From: Ornithinibacillus sp047228935
GTDB lineage: Bacteria > Bacillota > Bacilli > Bacillales > Amphibacillaceae
Assembly: GCF_047228935.1 (NCBI RefSeq)
Contig: NZ_JBFEGG010000008.1
Location: 9,857-73,856 of the forward strand
Length of the DNA stretch: 64,000 nt
Reading direction: 5' to 3'
Below are positions 17,098 through 25,996 of this stretch, piece by piece. Within the stretch, counting starts at the first letter, position 1, and every line of letters begins with the position of its first letter. The notes under the pieces were generated by a model that made no database searches, had not been told where the DNA came from, and was given only the letters and a program-made list of their open reading frames with translations. Made by a program: the position numbers and the translations under genes.

Positions 17098-18756
17098 ATG
17101 CAACAAGAACCATGGTGGAAAAAAGCAGTTGTCTATCAAATTTATCCGAAAAGCTTTCGTGATACAACAGGCAATGGTTTAGGTGATATAAAAGGGATTA
17201 TTGAAAAACTAGATTATTTAAGTTCATTAGGTGTCGACGTACTTTGGTTGACACCTATTTACAAGTCACCTCAAAAAGATAACGGATACGATATAAGTGA
17301 TTATTTTTCCATTGAACCAGAGTACGGTACAATGGAAGATTTTGAAACGTTATTAGCTGAAACGCATAAACGTGGGATGAAATTGATCATGGATTTAGTT
17401 ATTAATCATACATCGACCGAACACGAGTGGTTTAAACAAGCATCTTCATCCAAGGATAATCCATATCGCGATTTCTATATTTGGAAGGATCCGATTGATG
17501 GAAAAGAGCCAAATAACTGGATCTCCAAGTTTGGTGGGTCAGCATGGAAATATGATGAGAAAACAGATCAATACTACCTGCACCTGTTTGATGTTACACA
17601 AGCAGATTTAAATTGGGAAAATGAGAAATTAAGAAGTGAAGTTATCAACATGATTCAATTTTGGGCGAAAAAAGGAATTGACGGCTTCCGCTTAGACGTT
17701 ATTAACCTCATCTCGAAAAATCAAGAATTCCCAAGCGATTCGACTGGAGACGGGAGAAGATTCTATACGGATGGACCACGTATTCACGAATATTTGCATC
17801 TGTTAAACAAGGAAGCATTTAGTCCATATAATATGATGACGGTTGGTGAAATGTCATCGACGACATTGGAAAATTGTGTGCTATATACAAAGCCTGATAG
17901 ACAAGAATTAGATATGACATTTCAATTCCACCATTTAAAAGTAGATTATCCGAACGGGGAAAAGTGGACAAAAGCCCCTTTTGATTTCCTGGCACTTAAG
18001 AAAATTTTATCAGATTGGCAAAAAGGGATGCATGAAGGTGGAGGATGGAATGCATTATTCTGGTGTAACCATGATCAACCTCGCGTAGTCTCTAGGTTTG
18101 GGGATGATAAGGAATATCGTGTTGAGTCTGCAAAAATGCTTGCGACTACTATTCATATGATGCAAGGAACTCCTTATATTTATCAAGGGGAAGAGATTGG
18201 TATGACGAATCCGAATTTCCAAGATATAAATGATTATCGTGATGTGGAGTCACTAAATGCTTATAAAATCTTGCAAGAGCAAGGGAAATCGAATGACGAG
18301 ATTATCGGAATTTTAAATCAAAAATCCCGGGATAACTCGCGAACGCCGATGCATTGGTCGCGTGAAGAACATGCAGGATTTACAAAAGGTACACCATGGA
18401 TTAATCCAGCAAGTAATTACCGAGAAATAAACGTAGAAACGGAATTACAAAAATCAAATTCCATCTTTAATCATTATCAAAAATTAATAGCATTAAGGAA
18501 GGAATATGATATTATAACCTATGGGGACTATCAACTATTGCTTGATGAAGATCCTCAAATATTTGCATATACACGTAATTGGAATGGGGAGCAATTAATT
18601 GTTGTAAACAATTTCTACGGTAAAGAAGCTTTAGTGGACCTACCTATTGAATGGAACGAAAATACGGAGGTATTACTTTCAAATTACCAGGATTCACCGA
18701 ATTCATCTAGTTTGACTTTAAGACCGTATGAGTCTATTGTGTACTATGTAAAATAG
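17098..18756 (+). CDS. treA: Trehalose-6-phosphate hydrolase (GH13)
   Basis: A 552-residue cytoplasmic phospho-alpha-(1,1)-glucosidase that splits trehalose-6-phosphate into glucose and glucose-6-phosphate. GH13 landmarks are MDLVINHTS, the nucleophile Asp in GFRLDVINLIS, the acid/base Glu in TVGEMSSTT and the third acid in NHDQPRVVSRFGDD. Residues MQQEPWWKKAVVYQIYPKSF are typical of the TreA/TreC start. It lies 25 bases after the permease gene and 13 before treR, which supports the substrate over other GH13 glucosidases. Confidence 0.92.
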   Translation: MQQEPWWKKAVVYQIYPKSFRDTTGNGLGDIKGIIEKLDYLSSLGVDVLWLTPIYKSPQKDNGYDISDYFSIEPEYGTMEDFETLLAETHKRGMKLIMDLVINHTSTEHEWFKQASSSKDNPYRDFYIWKDPIDGKEPNNWISKFGGSAWKYDEKTDQYYLHLFDVTQADLNWENEKLRSEVINMIQFWAKKGIDGFRLDVINLISKNQEFPSDSTGDGRRFYTDGPRIHEYLHLLNKEAFSPYNMMTVGEMSSTTLENCVLYTKPDRQELDMTFQFHHLKVDYPNGEKWTKAPFDFLALKKILSDWQKGMHEGGGWNALFWCNHDQPRVVSRFGDDKEYRVESAKMLATTIHMMQGTPYIYQGEEIGMTNPNFQDINDYRDVESLNAYKILQEQGKSNDEIIGILNQKSRDNSRTPMHWSREEHAGFTKGTPWINPASNYREINVETELQKSNSIFNHYQKLIALRKEYDIITYGDYQLLLDEDPQIFAYTRNWNGEQLIVVNNFYGKEALVDLPIEWNENTEVLLSNYQDSPNSSSLTLRPYESIVYYVK

Positions 18757-18769
18757 AAGAGGGACAGGC

Positions 18770-19480
18770 ATGCAAAGTAAATATGTCACGATTTATGAGG
18801 ATATCGCAAATAAAATTAATTCAAAAGAATGGCTTGCAAATGACATGCTACCTTCTGAAAATGAATTAGCCGTAGAATTTGACACTTCAAGAGAAACGGT
18901 AAGAAAAGCATTAAACTTACTGGCACAAAACGGCTATATTCAAAAGATTCAAGGGAAAGGATCTATGATTTTGGATGTCCATAAATTCTCCTTCCCAGTT
19001 TCAGGAATCGTAAGCTTTAAAGAGTTAGCTACTAATTTGAATTTAAAAAGTATGACACATGTTGAATCGTTGGGATATGTGGAAGATAATGATCCAGTAT
19101 ATCGCAAGCTAAATGCAGAATACAATCGGATTTGGGGAACGAAAAGAGTCCGTGAAATATCTGGGGAAAAGATAATTCTAGATAAAGACTATTTTTCTGA
19201 ACAATTTGTTCCTATCTTGACCGAGGAAATTTGTAAGAAATCGATTTATGAACATATTGAAAGTGAATTAGGGCTAACGATTGGCTTTGCACAAAAAGAA
19301 ATAGTCGTAGAAGAGCTTACTGATGAGGATAGAGCCTTATTAGATGTAGAAGGATATTCGCTAATCGTCGTGATTAAAAGCTTAGTGTATTTGGAGGATG
19401 CAAGTCTGTTCCAATACACAGAGTCAAGACATAGACCAGATAAGTTCCGATTTATCGATTTTGCAAGAAGAGTGAAATAG
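18770..19480 (+). CDS. treR: Trehalose operon repressor TreR (GntR family)
   Basis: A 236-residue regulator of the GntR/HutC subfamily. The winged helix (1-70) contains LPSENELAVEFDTSRETVRKALNLLAQNGYIQKIQGKGS. The C-terminal UTRA domain, which senses trehalose-6-phosphate, ends ASLFQYTESRHRPDKFRFIDFARR, as in B. subtilis TreR. The matching TTGTATATACAA boxes sit at the operon promoter, giving autoregulation. Confidence 0.93.
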   Translation: MQSKYVTIYEDIANKINSKEWLANDMLPSENELAVEFDTSRETVRKALNLLAQNGYIQKIQGKGSMILDVHKFSFPVSGIVSFKELATNLNLKSMTHVESLGYVEDNDPVYRKLNAEYNRIWGTKRVREISGEKIILDKDYFSEQFVPILTEEICKKSIYEHIESELGLTIGFAQKEIVVEELTDEDRALLDVEGYSLIVVIKSLVYLEDASLFQYTESRHRPDKFRFIDFARRVK

Positions 19481-19483
19481 TGA

Positions 19484-19507
19484 GGGATGTTTAGGCATCC
19501 CTTTTTT
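19484..19507 (+). terminator. Terminator of the tre operon
   Basis: GGGATG and CATCCC pair around TTTAGG and are followed by TTTTTT, three bases after the treR stop. Confidence 0.85.
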
Positions 19508-19594
19508 AGAAAAGTTGTGAAAGTGCAATCAAAGATGTCTAGCTCCTGCACAGCTTAATCCGTGCGCTGTTCTTATTTAATGGAGGGAATACAT

Positions 19595-21277
19595 ATGCAA
19601 AAGGCATGGTGGAAAGAATCGGTAGTTTATCAAATATATCCTCGTAGCTTCAACGATAGTAATGGTGATGGAATTGGGGATATTAACGGGATTATTGAAA
19701 AATTAGATTATCTAAAGAATTTAGGAATTGATGTTATTTGGTTATCACCAGTCTACCAATCTCCTAATGATGATAATGGGTATGATATTTCAGATTACCA
19801 ACAAATTATGAGTGACTTCGGTACAATGGAAGACTGGGAAAGACTGTTAGACGAAGTTCATAATCGTGGTATGAAATTAATTATGGACCTTGTGGTAAAC
19901 CATTCTTCCGATGAACACCATTGGTTTATTGAATCAAGAAAATCTAAAGATAATCCTTACCGTGACTATTATATTTGGCGTCCAGGGAAAGATGGAAAAG
20001 AGCCGAATAATTGGAACTCAACCTTCAGTGGTTCAGCATGGGAATATGACGAACAAACAGATGAGTACTTTTTACATATTTTTAGTAAAAAACAGCCTGA
20101 TTTAAACTGGGAGAATCCGAAGCTACGTGAAGAAATTTATACGATGATGAAGTGGTGGCTAGATAAAGGCATCGATGGATTCCGTATGGATGTAATCAAT
20201 TTTATCTCAAAAGTACCTGGATTACCTGATGCTCCAAATCCACATGGGGAAAAGTATGTTTCCGGTGGGGAGTTCTTCGTGAACGGACCTAGAATTCATG
20301 AGTTTCTTCAAGAGATGCATCAAGAAGTAATCGCAAATTATGATGTCATGACAGTTGGCGAAATGCCTGGGGTAGATGTAGATGAAGCGAAGAAATATAC
20401 CAATTTAGATCGTCATGAATTACAAATGGTATTCCAATTTGAACATATGGATCTTGATTCTGCTCCTGGTGGGAAATGGAATTTGAAGCCTTTAGACCTT
20501 CGTGATTTGAAAAAAAGTATTACGAAATGGCAAACCGGGTTACATGGTGTAGGCTGGAATAGTCTATATATGAATAATCACGATCAACCACGTGTAGTCT
20601 CCAGATTCGGTGATGATAAAAACTATCGAGTAGAGTCTGCTAAGATGCTAGGAACGTTCCTCCATATGCTTCAAGGTACGCCTTACATTTATCAAGGTGA
20701 AGAAATTGGCATGACGAATGTTCGCTTTGAATCAATAGATCAATACAAAGATATTGAAACTCTAAATATGTTCAAAGAAAAAGTAATCGAAGGTAATGAA
20801 GATCCTGATAAAGTAATGGAGTCTATTTATGTAAAAGGAAGAGATAATGCTCGTACACCGTTTCAGTGGGATAGTACGGAGAATGCTGGTTTTACAACGG
20901 GTGAACCTTGGATTAAAGTGAATCCGAACTATAGAGAAATTAATGCTGAAGCTGCAGTAAACGATCCGAATTCCATTTATCATTATTACCGTGCATTAAT
21001 TCAATTAAGAAAAAAGCATGAGATTATTGTTTATGGTGATTATCAGCTACTTCATCCGGAAAGCCAAGAAGACTTTTCTTATTTGCGTACATTAAACGAT
21101 GAGAAGCTTCTTGTAATAACGAACTTTACAGGCCAGAAAATCGAATGGACATTACCAGAAAATATTCAGTTCCATGTTAAAGAAAAACTAATTGGTAATT
21201 ATAGTAACCAAGAAATGCTAGAAGGTAGAAAAATTAGTTTAAGACCTTATGAGGCAATTGTGTTTTTAGGAGAATAA
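19595..21277 (+). CDS. malL: Alpha-glucosidase / oligo-1,6-glucosidase (GH13)
   Basis: A 560-residue cytoplasmic GH13 enzyme that releases glucose from isomalto- or malto-oligosaccharides. Catalytic elements are MDLVVNHSSDEH, GFRMDVINFISK (nucleophile), TVGEMPGVD (acid/base) and NNHDQPRVVSRFGDD. It is clearly paralogous to the upstream TreA. GFRMDVINFIS resembles oligo-1,6-glucosidases, whereas TreA has GFRLDVINLIS. ATG 19595 follows GGAGGG. It has its own leader after the tre terminator, with a weak cre-like word TGAAAGTGCAATCA at 19518-19531. Exact linkage specificity is uncertain. Confidence 0.85.
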   Translation: MQKAWWKESVVYQIYPRSFNDSNGDGIGDINGIIEKLDYLKNLGIDVIWLSPVYQSPNDDNGYDISDYQQIMSDFGTMEDWERLLDEVHNRGMKLIMDLVVNHSSDEHHWFIESRKSKDNPYRDYYIWRPGKDGKEPNNWNSTFSGSAWEYDEQTDEYFLHIFSKKQPDLNWENPKLREEIYTMMKWWLDKGIDGFRMDVINFISKVPGLPDAPNPHGEKYVSGGEFFVNGPRIHEFLQEMHQEVIANYDVMTVGEMPGVDVDEAKKYTNLDRHELQMVFQFEHMDLDSAPGGKWNLKPLDLRDLKKSITKWQTGLHGVGWNSLYMNNHDQPRVVSRFGDDKNYRVESAKMLGTFLHMLQGTPYIYQGEEIGMTNVRFESIDQYKDIETLNMFKEKVIEGNEDPDKVMESIYVKGRDNARTPFQWDSTENAGFTTGEPWIKVNPNYREINAEAAVNDPNSIYHYYRALIQLRKKHEIIVYGDYQLLHPESQEDFSYLRTLNDEKLLVITNFTGQKIEWTLPENIQFHVKEKLIGNYSNQEMLEGRKISLRPYEAIVFLGE

Positions 21278-21286
21278 AGACAAAAG

Positions 21287-21329
21287 AAAGAGGAGATAAA
21301 CAAACATTTGTTTATTTCCTCTTTTTGTT
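21287..21329 (+). terminator. Terminator of malL
   Basis: A stem of up to 16 bp runs from 21287 to 21324, ending CCTCTTTTTGTTCTTTTTTT. It overlaps the 3' end of the convergent small gene, whose Lys-rich tail is encoded by the same bases. Confidence 0.85.
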
Positions 21330-21494
21330 CTTTTTTTCATCTGGTATATATTTCGTATAATATGCTGCAAAAAGTAAACTAATGAGGGTTAGCCCCCAAG
21401 TAACGATACCAGTCCATTGCAAGTCTATTCGTAGTCCAACAATTAATATGAGTGCACTGATACCGAGAAAAATTGCAGTTAAATAGCGTTTCAT
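21312..21494 (-). CDS. Small two-TM membrane protein
   Basis: A 60-residue hypothetical protein with two hydrophobic helices (about 4-22 and 28-46) and a basic tail ending DEKKNKKRK. ATG 21494 is preceded by GAGGTG. I do not recognise a family. It is probably real because of the ribosome site and clear membrane topology. Confidence 0.6.
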   Translation of the reverse strand: MKRYLTAIFLGISALILIVGLRIDLQWTGIVTWGLTLISLLFAAYYTKYIPDEKKNKKRK

Positions 21495-21620
21495 GATCAC
21501 ACCTCAAATGAAGATAAACTTCACTATCATTAATAATATATTATGCTTTATTATATAATACTATAAATTATTCGTGCGGGTCTATTTTACTATTAACTTA
21601 TCCTGGTAAATCGCGTGAAA

Positions 21621-22058
21621 TTATTCTTGTATAATCGTTGGTTTAGGCTTGCGTGTTAAGCAAAGTATCCCTGCAATCAGATATAAGATTCCACTAAGGA
21701 TTCCCCCACCTGCAGTGATAATGACATAAAGGACTCCGGTTGCAATAAAGATAATACCTGCAGCAACAGGACTTTTATTGCCTTTTAATAAAACTAATGC
21801 AACAATACCTAAAATAATAGCTAAAATTGGTAAAATAATTAGTAATGGGCCACCGGTTGCAAGGTTCAAGTTAAAGAATTCTTGTAGCATATCAATGTCA
21901 CTATTAGTCAATTGAAACTCATCTTGATTATTATACATATAATCCTGTAAGTAACCTTTATTATTTTCCATCCATAGTCTTAAAGCCCCGAAAGCAATTG
22001 AAAAGACGTAAAAAACTGCCCCAATAATTCCAAGTGTAATTTCTGCTGTACGTTTCAA
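21621..22058 (-). CDS. DUF4064-type membrane protein
   Basis: A 145-residue protein with about four membrane segments: LGIIGAVFYVFSIAFGALRL at the N terminus, LLIILPILAIILGIVALVLL, SPVAAGIIFIATGVLYVIIT and ILSGILYLIAGILCL. It ends in a short polar tail. The N-terminal KRTAEITLGIIGAVFY is characteristic of the DUF4064 family, whose function is unknown. The start is TTG 22058: AAGGAGG lies eight bases upstream, while the earlier ATG frames would place that site inside the coding region. Confidence 0.75.
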   Translation of the reverse strand: MKRTAEITLGIIGAVFYVFSIAFGALRLWMENNKGYLQDYMYNNQDEFQLTNSDIDMLQEFFNLNLATGGPLLIILPILAIILGIVALVLLKGNKSPVAAGIIFIATGVLYVIITAGGGILSGILYLIAGILCLTRKPKPTIIQE

Positions 22059-22208
22059 ACAAAATTCCTCCTTATTAATAACTATCTCCATTTTATACGA
22101 AAACAATAGTTTATAGTTTCATTTTTTATTATTTTATTCGAGTTGTTTAAAATATAGAATTGTTTGAAAATATGCCCTATAATTGAAATACAGGAATAGG
22201 AGGGGAAG

Positions 22209-23363
22209 ATGATGCGTGAAGTAGTTATTGTCGATGGTATTCGGACTGCGGTTGGACGAAAGGGTGGTTCGTTAGCTAATTACCGTGCCGATGATTTAGC
22301 AGCGGTAGTGTTAGAAGGGTTAATAGAACGGACTAATGTGAATAAAAGTGATGTTGAAGATATCATTTTAGGGTGTGTAACACAAGTTAATGAACAAGGA
22401 GGAAATATTGCTCGTACCGCAGCTCTGATAGCAGGTTTTCCGACTAAAGTGCCAGGAGTTACAATTGATCGTCAATGTGGATCCAGCCTACAAGCAATTC
22501 ATTTTGCGGCTCAAGCTATTGCATCAGGAGATATGGATATCGTAATTGCGGGCGGTGTAGAGAGTATGACTCGGTCACCGATGTTTTCTAATATCGGTAA
22601 TACAAAGCCAAGTAAGTTGTTGCAAGAAAAATATGAAATCGTTAATCAAGGCATATCCTCTGAGAAAATCGCTGAAAAATGGGGATATACAAGACAAATG
22701 TTAGATTCCTTTTCCTTAGCGAGTCACAAAAAAGCATTACAAGCTATTGAAAAAGGTACATTTGAAGCGGAAATTATCCCAGTTGACGTAGAGGATCAGG
22801 AGGGAAATAAGCGAACCTTTCATATAGATGAAGGGCCAAGAAAGGACACTTCTTTAGATGCTCTGTCCAAGTTGAAACCGGTCTTTCAGGAAGAAGGCGT
22901 AATTACGGCAGGAAATGCTAGTCAGATGAGTGATGGTGCTAGTGCAGTATTGCTTATGTCGAAACAAAAGGCTGATGAATTGGGCATTAAACCTAAGGCA
23001 AGAATTGTTGCCAGAGCTGTTATTGGCTCTGACCCGACCCTAATGTTAACAGGCCCAATCCCAGCAACGAAAAAAGTGTTAGAGAAAGCAGGTCTTTCGA
23101 TAGAGGACATGGACCGATATGAAGTGAACGAAGCATTCGCACCAGTACCCCTTGCATGGTTAGAAGAGACCGGTGCTGACCCGAATAAACTAAATGTAAA
23201 CGGAGGTGCAATTGCGCTCGGTCATCCTTTAGGTGCAACAGGAACTAAGTTAATGACCTCTTTACTGTATGAACTAGAGCGCACACAAGGCAAATATGGA
23301 CTACTTGCCATTTGTGAAGGAATGGGAATGGCAAATGCCACGATAATAGAACGAATCGAATAG
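22209..23363 (+). CDS. Thiolase (acetyl-CoA C-acyltransferase)
   Basis: A 384-residue thiolase that condenses or cleaves acyl-CoA with CoA, in fatty-acid degradation or acetoacetyl-CoA formation. The acylated cysteine is in TIDRQCGSSLQAIHFAAQ near residue 89. The active His lies in NVNGGAIALGHPLGATG and the second cysteine in LAICEGMGMANATII. Full length. GGAGGGG precedes two adjacent ATG codons (22209, 22212) and either may be used. It is monocistronic, so the pathway (FadA-like or biosynthetic) is not settled. Confidence 0.9.
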   Translation: MMREVVIVDGIRTAVGRKGGSLANYRADDLAAVVLEGLIERTNVNKSDVEDIILGCVTQVNEQGGNIARTAALIAGFPTKVPGVTIDRQCGSSLQAIHFAAQAIASGDMDIVIAGGVESMTRSPMFSNIGNTKPSKLLQEKYEIVNQGISSEKIAEKWGYTRQMLDSFSLASHKKALQAIEKGTFEAEIIPVDVEDQEGNKRTFHIDEGPRKDTSLDALSKLKPVFQEEGVITAGNASQMSDGASAVLLMSKQKADELGIKPKARIVARAVIGSDPTLMLTGPIPATKKVLEKAGLSIEDMDRYEVNEAFAPVPLAWLEETGADPNKLNVNGGAIALGHPLGATGTKLMTSLLYELERTQGKYGLLAICEGMGMANATIIERIE

Positions 23364-23372
23364 CTTTTGGTA

Positions 23373-23404
23373 AAACAACTGCCTATAATGGCGGTTGTTT
23401 TTGC
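23373..23404 (+). terminator. Terminator of the thiolase gene
   Basis: AAACAACTGCC and GGCGGTTGTTT (one wobble pair) form a stem followed by TTTG. Confidence 0.85.
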
Positions 23405-23598
23405 TTTATAGTAGGTACTGCACATCAACTGACTTCCATCAAATCCTCCTTAAAAATGCATGAATACTTCTTCCTCATGTCATATTAAGACTAAACGTGT
23501 TGGACAAGTTGCTGAATCTTGTTGAATTTTATTACTAAACGGAAAAATTTTCCTGTTATTGTGGTATAATTAGTAAAAATGTATGAGGAGAAGTGATT

Positions 23599-24801
23599 AT
23601 GACAAGGGGGAGTTTAGTAGGAACTTTTGTGTTTGTGTTTTTAAGCCTATTGTTATTCTCATGTGGTATCGGAACAACAGATGAAGAGAGCGATTTAACT
23701 AGAACGGCTGGTTCCCATTCAGAGAAAGTAATAGAGCCTAAAGAACCAAAAGTACCAATAGATGTAAAACAAGAAATATCCATTGCTGCAATCGGAGATA
23801 TGTTAATTCATAATGGAGTTTATGATGATGCGTGGACCGGAGAAGGATATGATTTTACACCGATGCTTAAGCGGGTTAAGCCGTTTCTTAGTGATGCGAC
23901 GATTTCCATCGCGAATCAGGAAACAATGATTGGTGGTGTGGAATTAGGATTATCCTCTTACCCAACATTTAATAGTCCTACAGAAGTAGGAGATGCTTTA
24001 AAATGGGCTGGAATTAATGTTGTATCACTAGCTAATAATCATACATTAGACCGTGGAGAAGAAGCTATACAACGAGCAATTAAACATTGGGAAACCATAA
24101 ATATGATGTACACTGGTTCTTATAAAAACTACGAGGATAGGGAAAGGCTAAGAATTTTTGAAACAGAAGAAGGGGTCTCTGTTGCCTTTTTATCCTATAC
24201 TTATGGAACGAACGGAATTCCGGTTCCAACAGGGAAGGATTACCTTGTTAACTTAATTGATCAAGAACTTATTGCTTCAGAAATACAAGCTGCTAAGGAA
24301 AAAGCGGATGTAGTTGTGTTAAGTCTTCATTTTGGAAATGAATATGAACGGATGCCTAATCAAACGCAGAAAGATTTAGTCCAGTTCGTAGCAGATCAAG
24401 GAGCAGATGTCGTTCTCGGACATCATCCACACGTTTTGCAACCTGTTGATTGGGTCACAGGAAAGGACGGAAACCGTACGTTAGTTATTTATTCCTTAGG
24501 TAATTTCTTGTCGGGACAAGATGAATTTTATCGCCAGATTGGTGGGGTATTTAAGTTTCATATAACGAAAACATTGTCAGGTGGAGAAACAGAAATAGAA
24601 GTACATTCCCCAGAATTTCTCCCTACATATGTGAAATATGAGAATTGGAAAAATTACGAGGTAATCCCTATGTTTCAATTAACTGATCAAGAGTTACCAA
24701 ATGCAAAAGCTCATTATGAAGAGATAAAAGAGCATATGTCACAATGGGTACCAGAATTAAAATTTATTGAACAAACAAAAGAAGATGCCACGGAGGATTA
24801 G
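23599..24801 (+). CDS. CapA-family lipoprotein (poly-gamma-glutamate capsule type)
   Basis: A 400-residue exported lipoprotein; LLFSC puts the lipidated cysteine at residue 22. The rest is a CapA/PgsA metallophosphatase-like domain with AIGDMLIHNGVYDDA, NQETMIGG, SLANNHTLDRG, VVLSLHFGNEYE and VVLGHHPHVLQPV. Relatives act in poly-gamma-glutamate export or anchoring, but no capBC genes are nearby, so a capsule role is unsupported. ATG 23599 follows GAGGAG; an extended -10 TGGTATAAT lies about 35 bases upstream. Confidence 0.85.
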   Translation: MTRGSLVGTFVFVFLSLLLFSCGIGTTDEESDLTRTAGSHSEKVIEPKEPKVPIDVKQEISIAAIGDMLIHNGVYDDAWTGEGYDFTPMLKRVKPFLSDATISIANQETMIGGVELGLSSYPTFNSPTEVGDALKWAGINVVSLANNHTLDRGEEAIQRAIKHWETINMMYTGSYKNYEDRERLRIFETEEGVSVAFLSYTYGTNGIPVPTGKDYLVNLIDQELIASEIQAAKEKADVVVLSLHFGNEYERMPNQTQKDLVQFVADQGADVVLGHHPHVLQPVDWVTGKDGNRTLVIYSLGNFLSGQDEFYRQIGGVFKFHITKTLSGGETEIEVHSPEFLPTYVKYENWKNYEVIPMFQLTDQELPNAKAHYEEIKEHMSQWVPELKFIEQTKEDATED

Positions 24802-24816
24802 TCCTCTATGGCATCT
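24783..24816. terminator. Bidirectional terminator
   Basis: AGATGCCA/TGGCATCT with inner GAGGA/TCCTC form a stem whose loop holds the CapA stop codon. It serves the convergent gene pair. Confidence 0.85.
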
Positions 24817-24819
24817 TTG

Positions 24820-25512
24820 TTATTTGGTTATTCTATATTTTTTATTTAGCACTAGTTTAATCACATATAGTATAACACCAACTACAGTTAAGGATAATAC
24901 AGGGATGCTAACTTCCTTACCGAAGTCTGGTAGTAGGATTGGGATGAGGATAAACAATCCAATTAGTACCATACAAATAATCCACAATTGGAAAAACTCT
25001 ACCCACTTATTCGGTTTTATATCCTTAAATAATGATTTTTTAATCCATTTGAGTACAAGAACAATAAAGATGTATAACAATAGTAGATAAATCAGGGCTA
25101 TTGTGATGGCAGAGCCAATTGAAAAGGTAAATTTATCGGAACCTAAGTTAAAGAAATGATAAGCTGCAAAGCTAAACGTCCCGAATGTAAAACTAATTAT
25201 TGCTAAAAAGTTGATCACGACATAGGTGCCGAATAATACGGATGCAGATTTTTTTTCACCCGGAATCTCTGCAATAAGCTCGTCACAATATTTTTTTAAA
25301 TCATCCCCAAATATATCTTGTACTGATTTACCCTCTTCCTGGGCCTGTAATACATGCTCTAACAGTTCAAATAATACTTCTTCTGTTTGTTGCTCGGATT
25401 TATTACCATTTAACCGGATATATAAGAGCATATCCTCATAAATAGCTTTATTTTCTTCTGTAAGTCTTTCTCTCATTTCATTGTTAATCTTTATAATGTC
25501 TTTAGAATTCAT
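24820..25512 (-). CDS. HAAS/DUF1129-like membrane protein paired with PadR
   Basis: A 230-residue protein. A soluble helical N-terminal region (about 1-85; MRERLTEENKAIYEDMLLYIRL and EEVLFELLEHVLQAQEEGKSVQDIFGDD) precedes five hydrophobic segments. This plan, encoded directly after a PadR regulator with a four-base overlap, is typical of the HAAS/DUF1129 proteins of Firmicutes, thought to act in signalling with PadR. The function itself is not known. Confidence 0.75.
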   Translation of the reverse strand: MNSKDIIKINNEMRERLTEENKAIYEDMLLYIRLNGNKSEQQTEEVLFELLEHVLQAQEEGKSVQDIFGDDLKKYCDELIAEIPGEKKSASVLFGTYVVINFLAIISFTFGTFSFAAYHFFNLGSDKFTFSIGSAITIALIYLLLLYIFIVLVLKWIKKSLFKDIKPNKWVEFFQLWIICMVLIGLFILIPILLPDFGKEVSIPVLSLTVVGVILYVIKLVLNKKYRITK

Positions 25513-25844
25513 GCTTTCTCCTCCCCTTTATGAATAATTCGGTCAACCGGATGTTTAATGTTTTCCCACTCAGCTCTAAACTCTTGTAATGCTTCAATAC
25601 CAATTTCTGTGAGATGATAATATTTTCGTTTTGGACCGAGTTCGGACTTTTGCATCGTACCTTCAATTAAATGTTCTTTTTGAAGTCGTAATAATATTGG
25701 GTATATAGAACCTTCACTTACATCAGAAAGCCCAAACTCTTGTAAACGTAAGGATAATTCATATCCATATGTAGGCTGCTTTTGAATGATAGAGAGAATA
25801 CAACCTTCTAATACGCCCTTCAATAATTGACTCCTTAGAGACAT
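25509..25844 (-). CDS. PadR-family transcriptional regulator
   Basis: A 111-residue winged-helix repressor. LEGCILSIIQKQPTYGYELSLRLQEFGLSDVSEGSIYPILLRLQKEHLIEG is the canonical PadR DNA-binding region and GPKRKYYHLTEIG the wing. Start is ATG 25844; the upstream in-frame GTG overlaps the ribosome site. Two matching palindromes in its control region indicate autoregulation. It overlaps the partner membrane gene. Confidence 0.92.
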   Translation of the reverse strand: MSLRSQLLKGVLEGCILSIIQKQPTYGYELSLRLQEFGLSDVSEGSIYPILLRLQKEHLIEGTMQKSELGPKRKYYHLTEIGIEALQEFRAEWENIKHPVDRIIHKGEEKA

Positions 25845-25854
25845 GGAATTCACC

Positions 25855-25873
25855 TACCTTGCAAAACAAGATA
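25855..25873. promoter_or_regulatory. PadR-type operator, proximal (overlaps ribosome site)
   Basis: TACCTTGCAAAACAAGATA is an imperfect palindrome (TATCTTG / CAAGGTA on the minus strand). It shares TACCTTGC with the distal operator and overlaps the Shine-Dalgarno of padR. Confidence 0.6.
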
Positions 25874-25887
25874 CCGTTTTTGTTTTT

Positions 25888-25912
25888 AGCTACCTTGCCA
25901 TGCAAAGTAGCT
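25888..25912. promoter_or_regulatory. PadR-type operator, distal
   Basis: A 25-bp palindrome with arms AGCTAC-n-TTGC and GCAA-n-GTAGCT. It lies directly downstream of the predicted transcription start of padR, a position where a bound repressor blocks polymerase. Confidence 0.7.
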
Positions 25913-25919
25913 AGTATTT

Positions 25920-25948
25920 AGTATACATTTATTTCATATGAATTACAA
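25920..25948 (-). promoter_or_regulatory. padR operon promoter (sigma-A)
   Basis: On the minus strand TTGTAA (25943-25948), a 17-base spacer and TATACT (25920-25925). Confidence 0.7.
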
Positions 25949-25996
25949 GCATAATTTGATATGATAATAATAAGAAATATAAAAGGGGACAACTCA

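Noticed and set aside
19518..19560. cre-like word and the phrase TGTCTAGCTCC before malL, reminiscent of a common Bacillus interspersed repeat
   Set aside because: The cre match has two mismatches including the central core, and the repeat word is too short to define an element.
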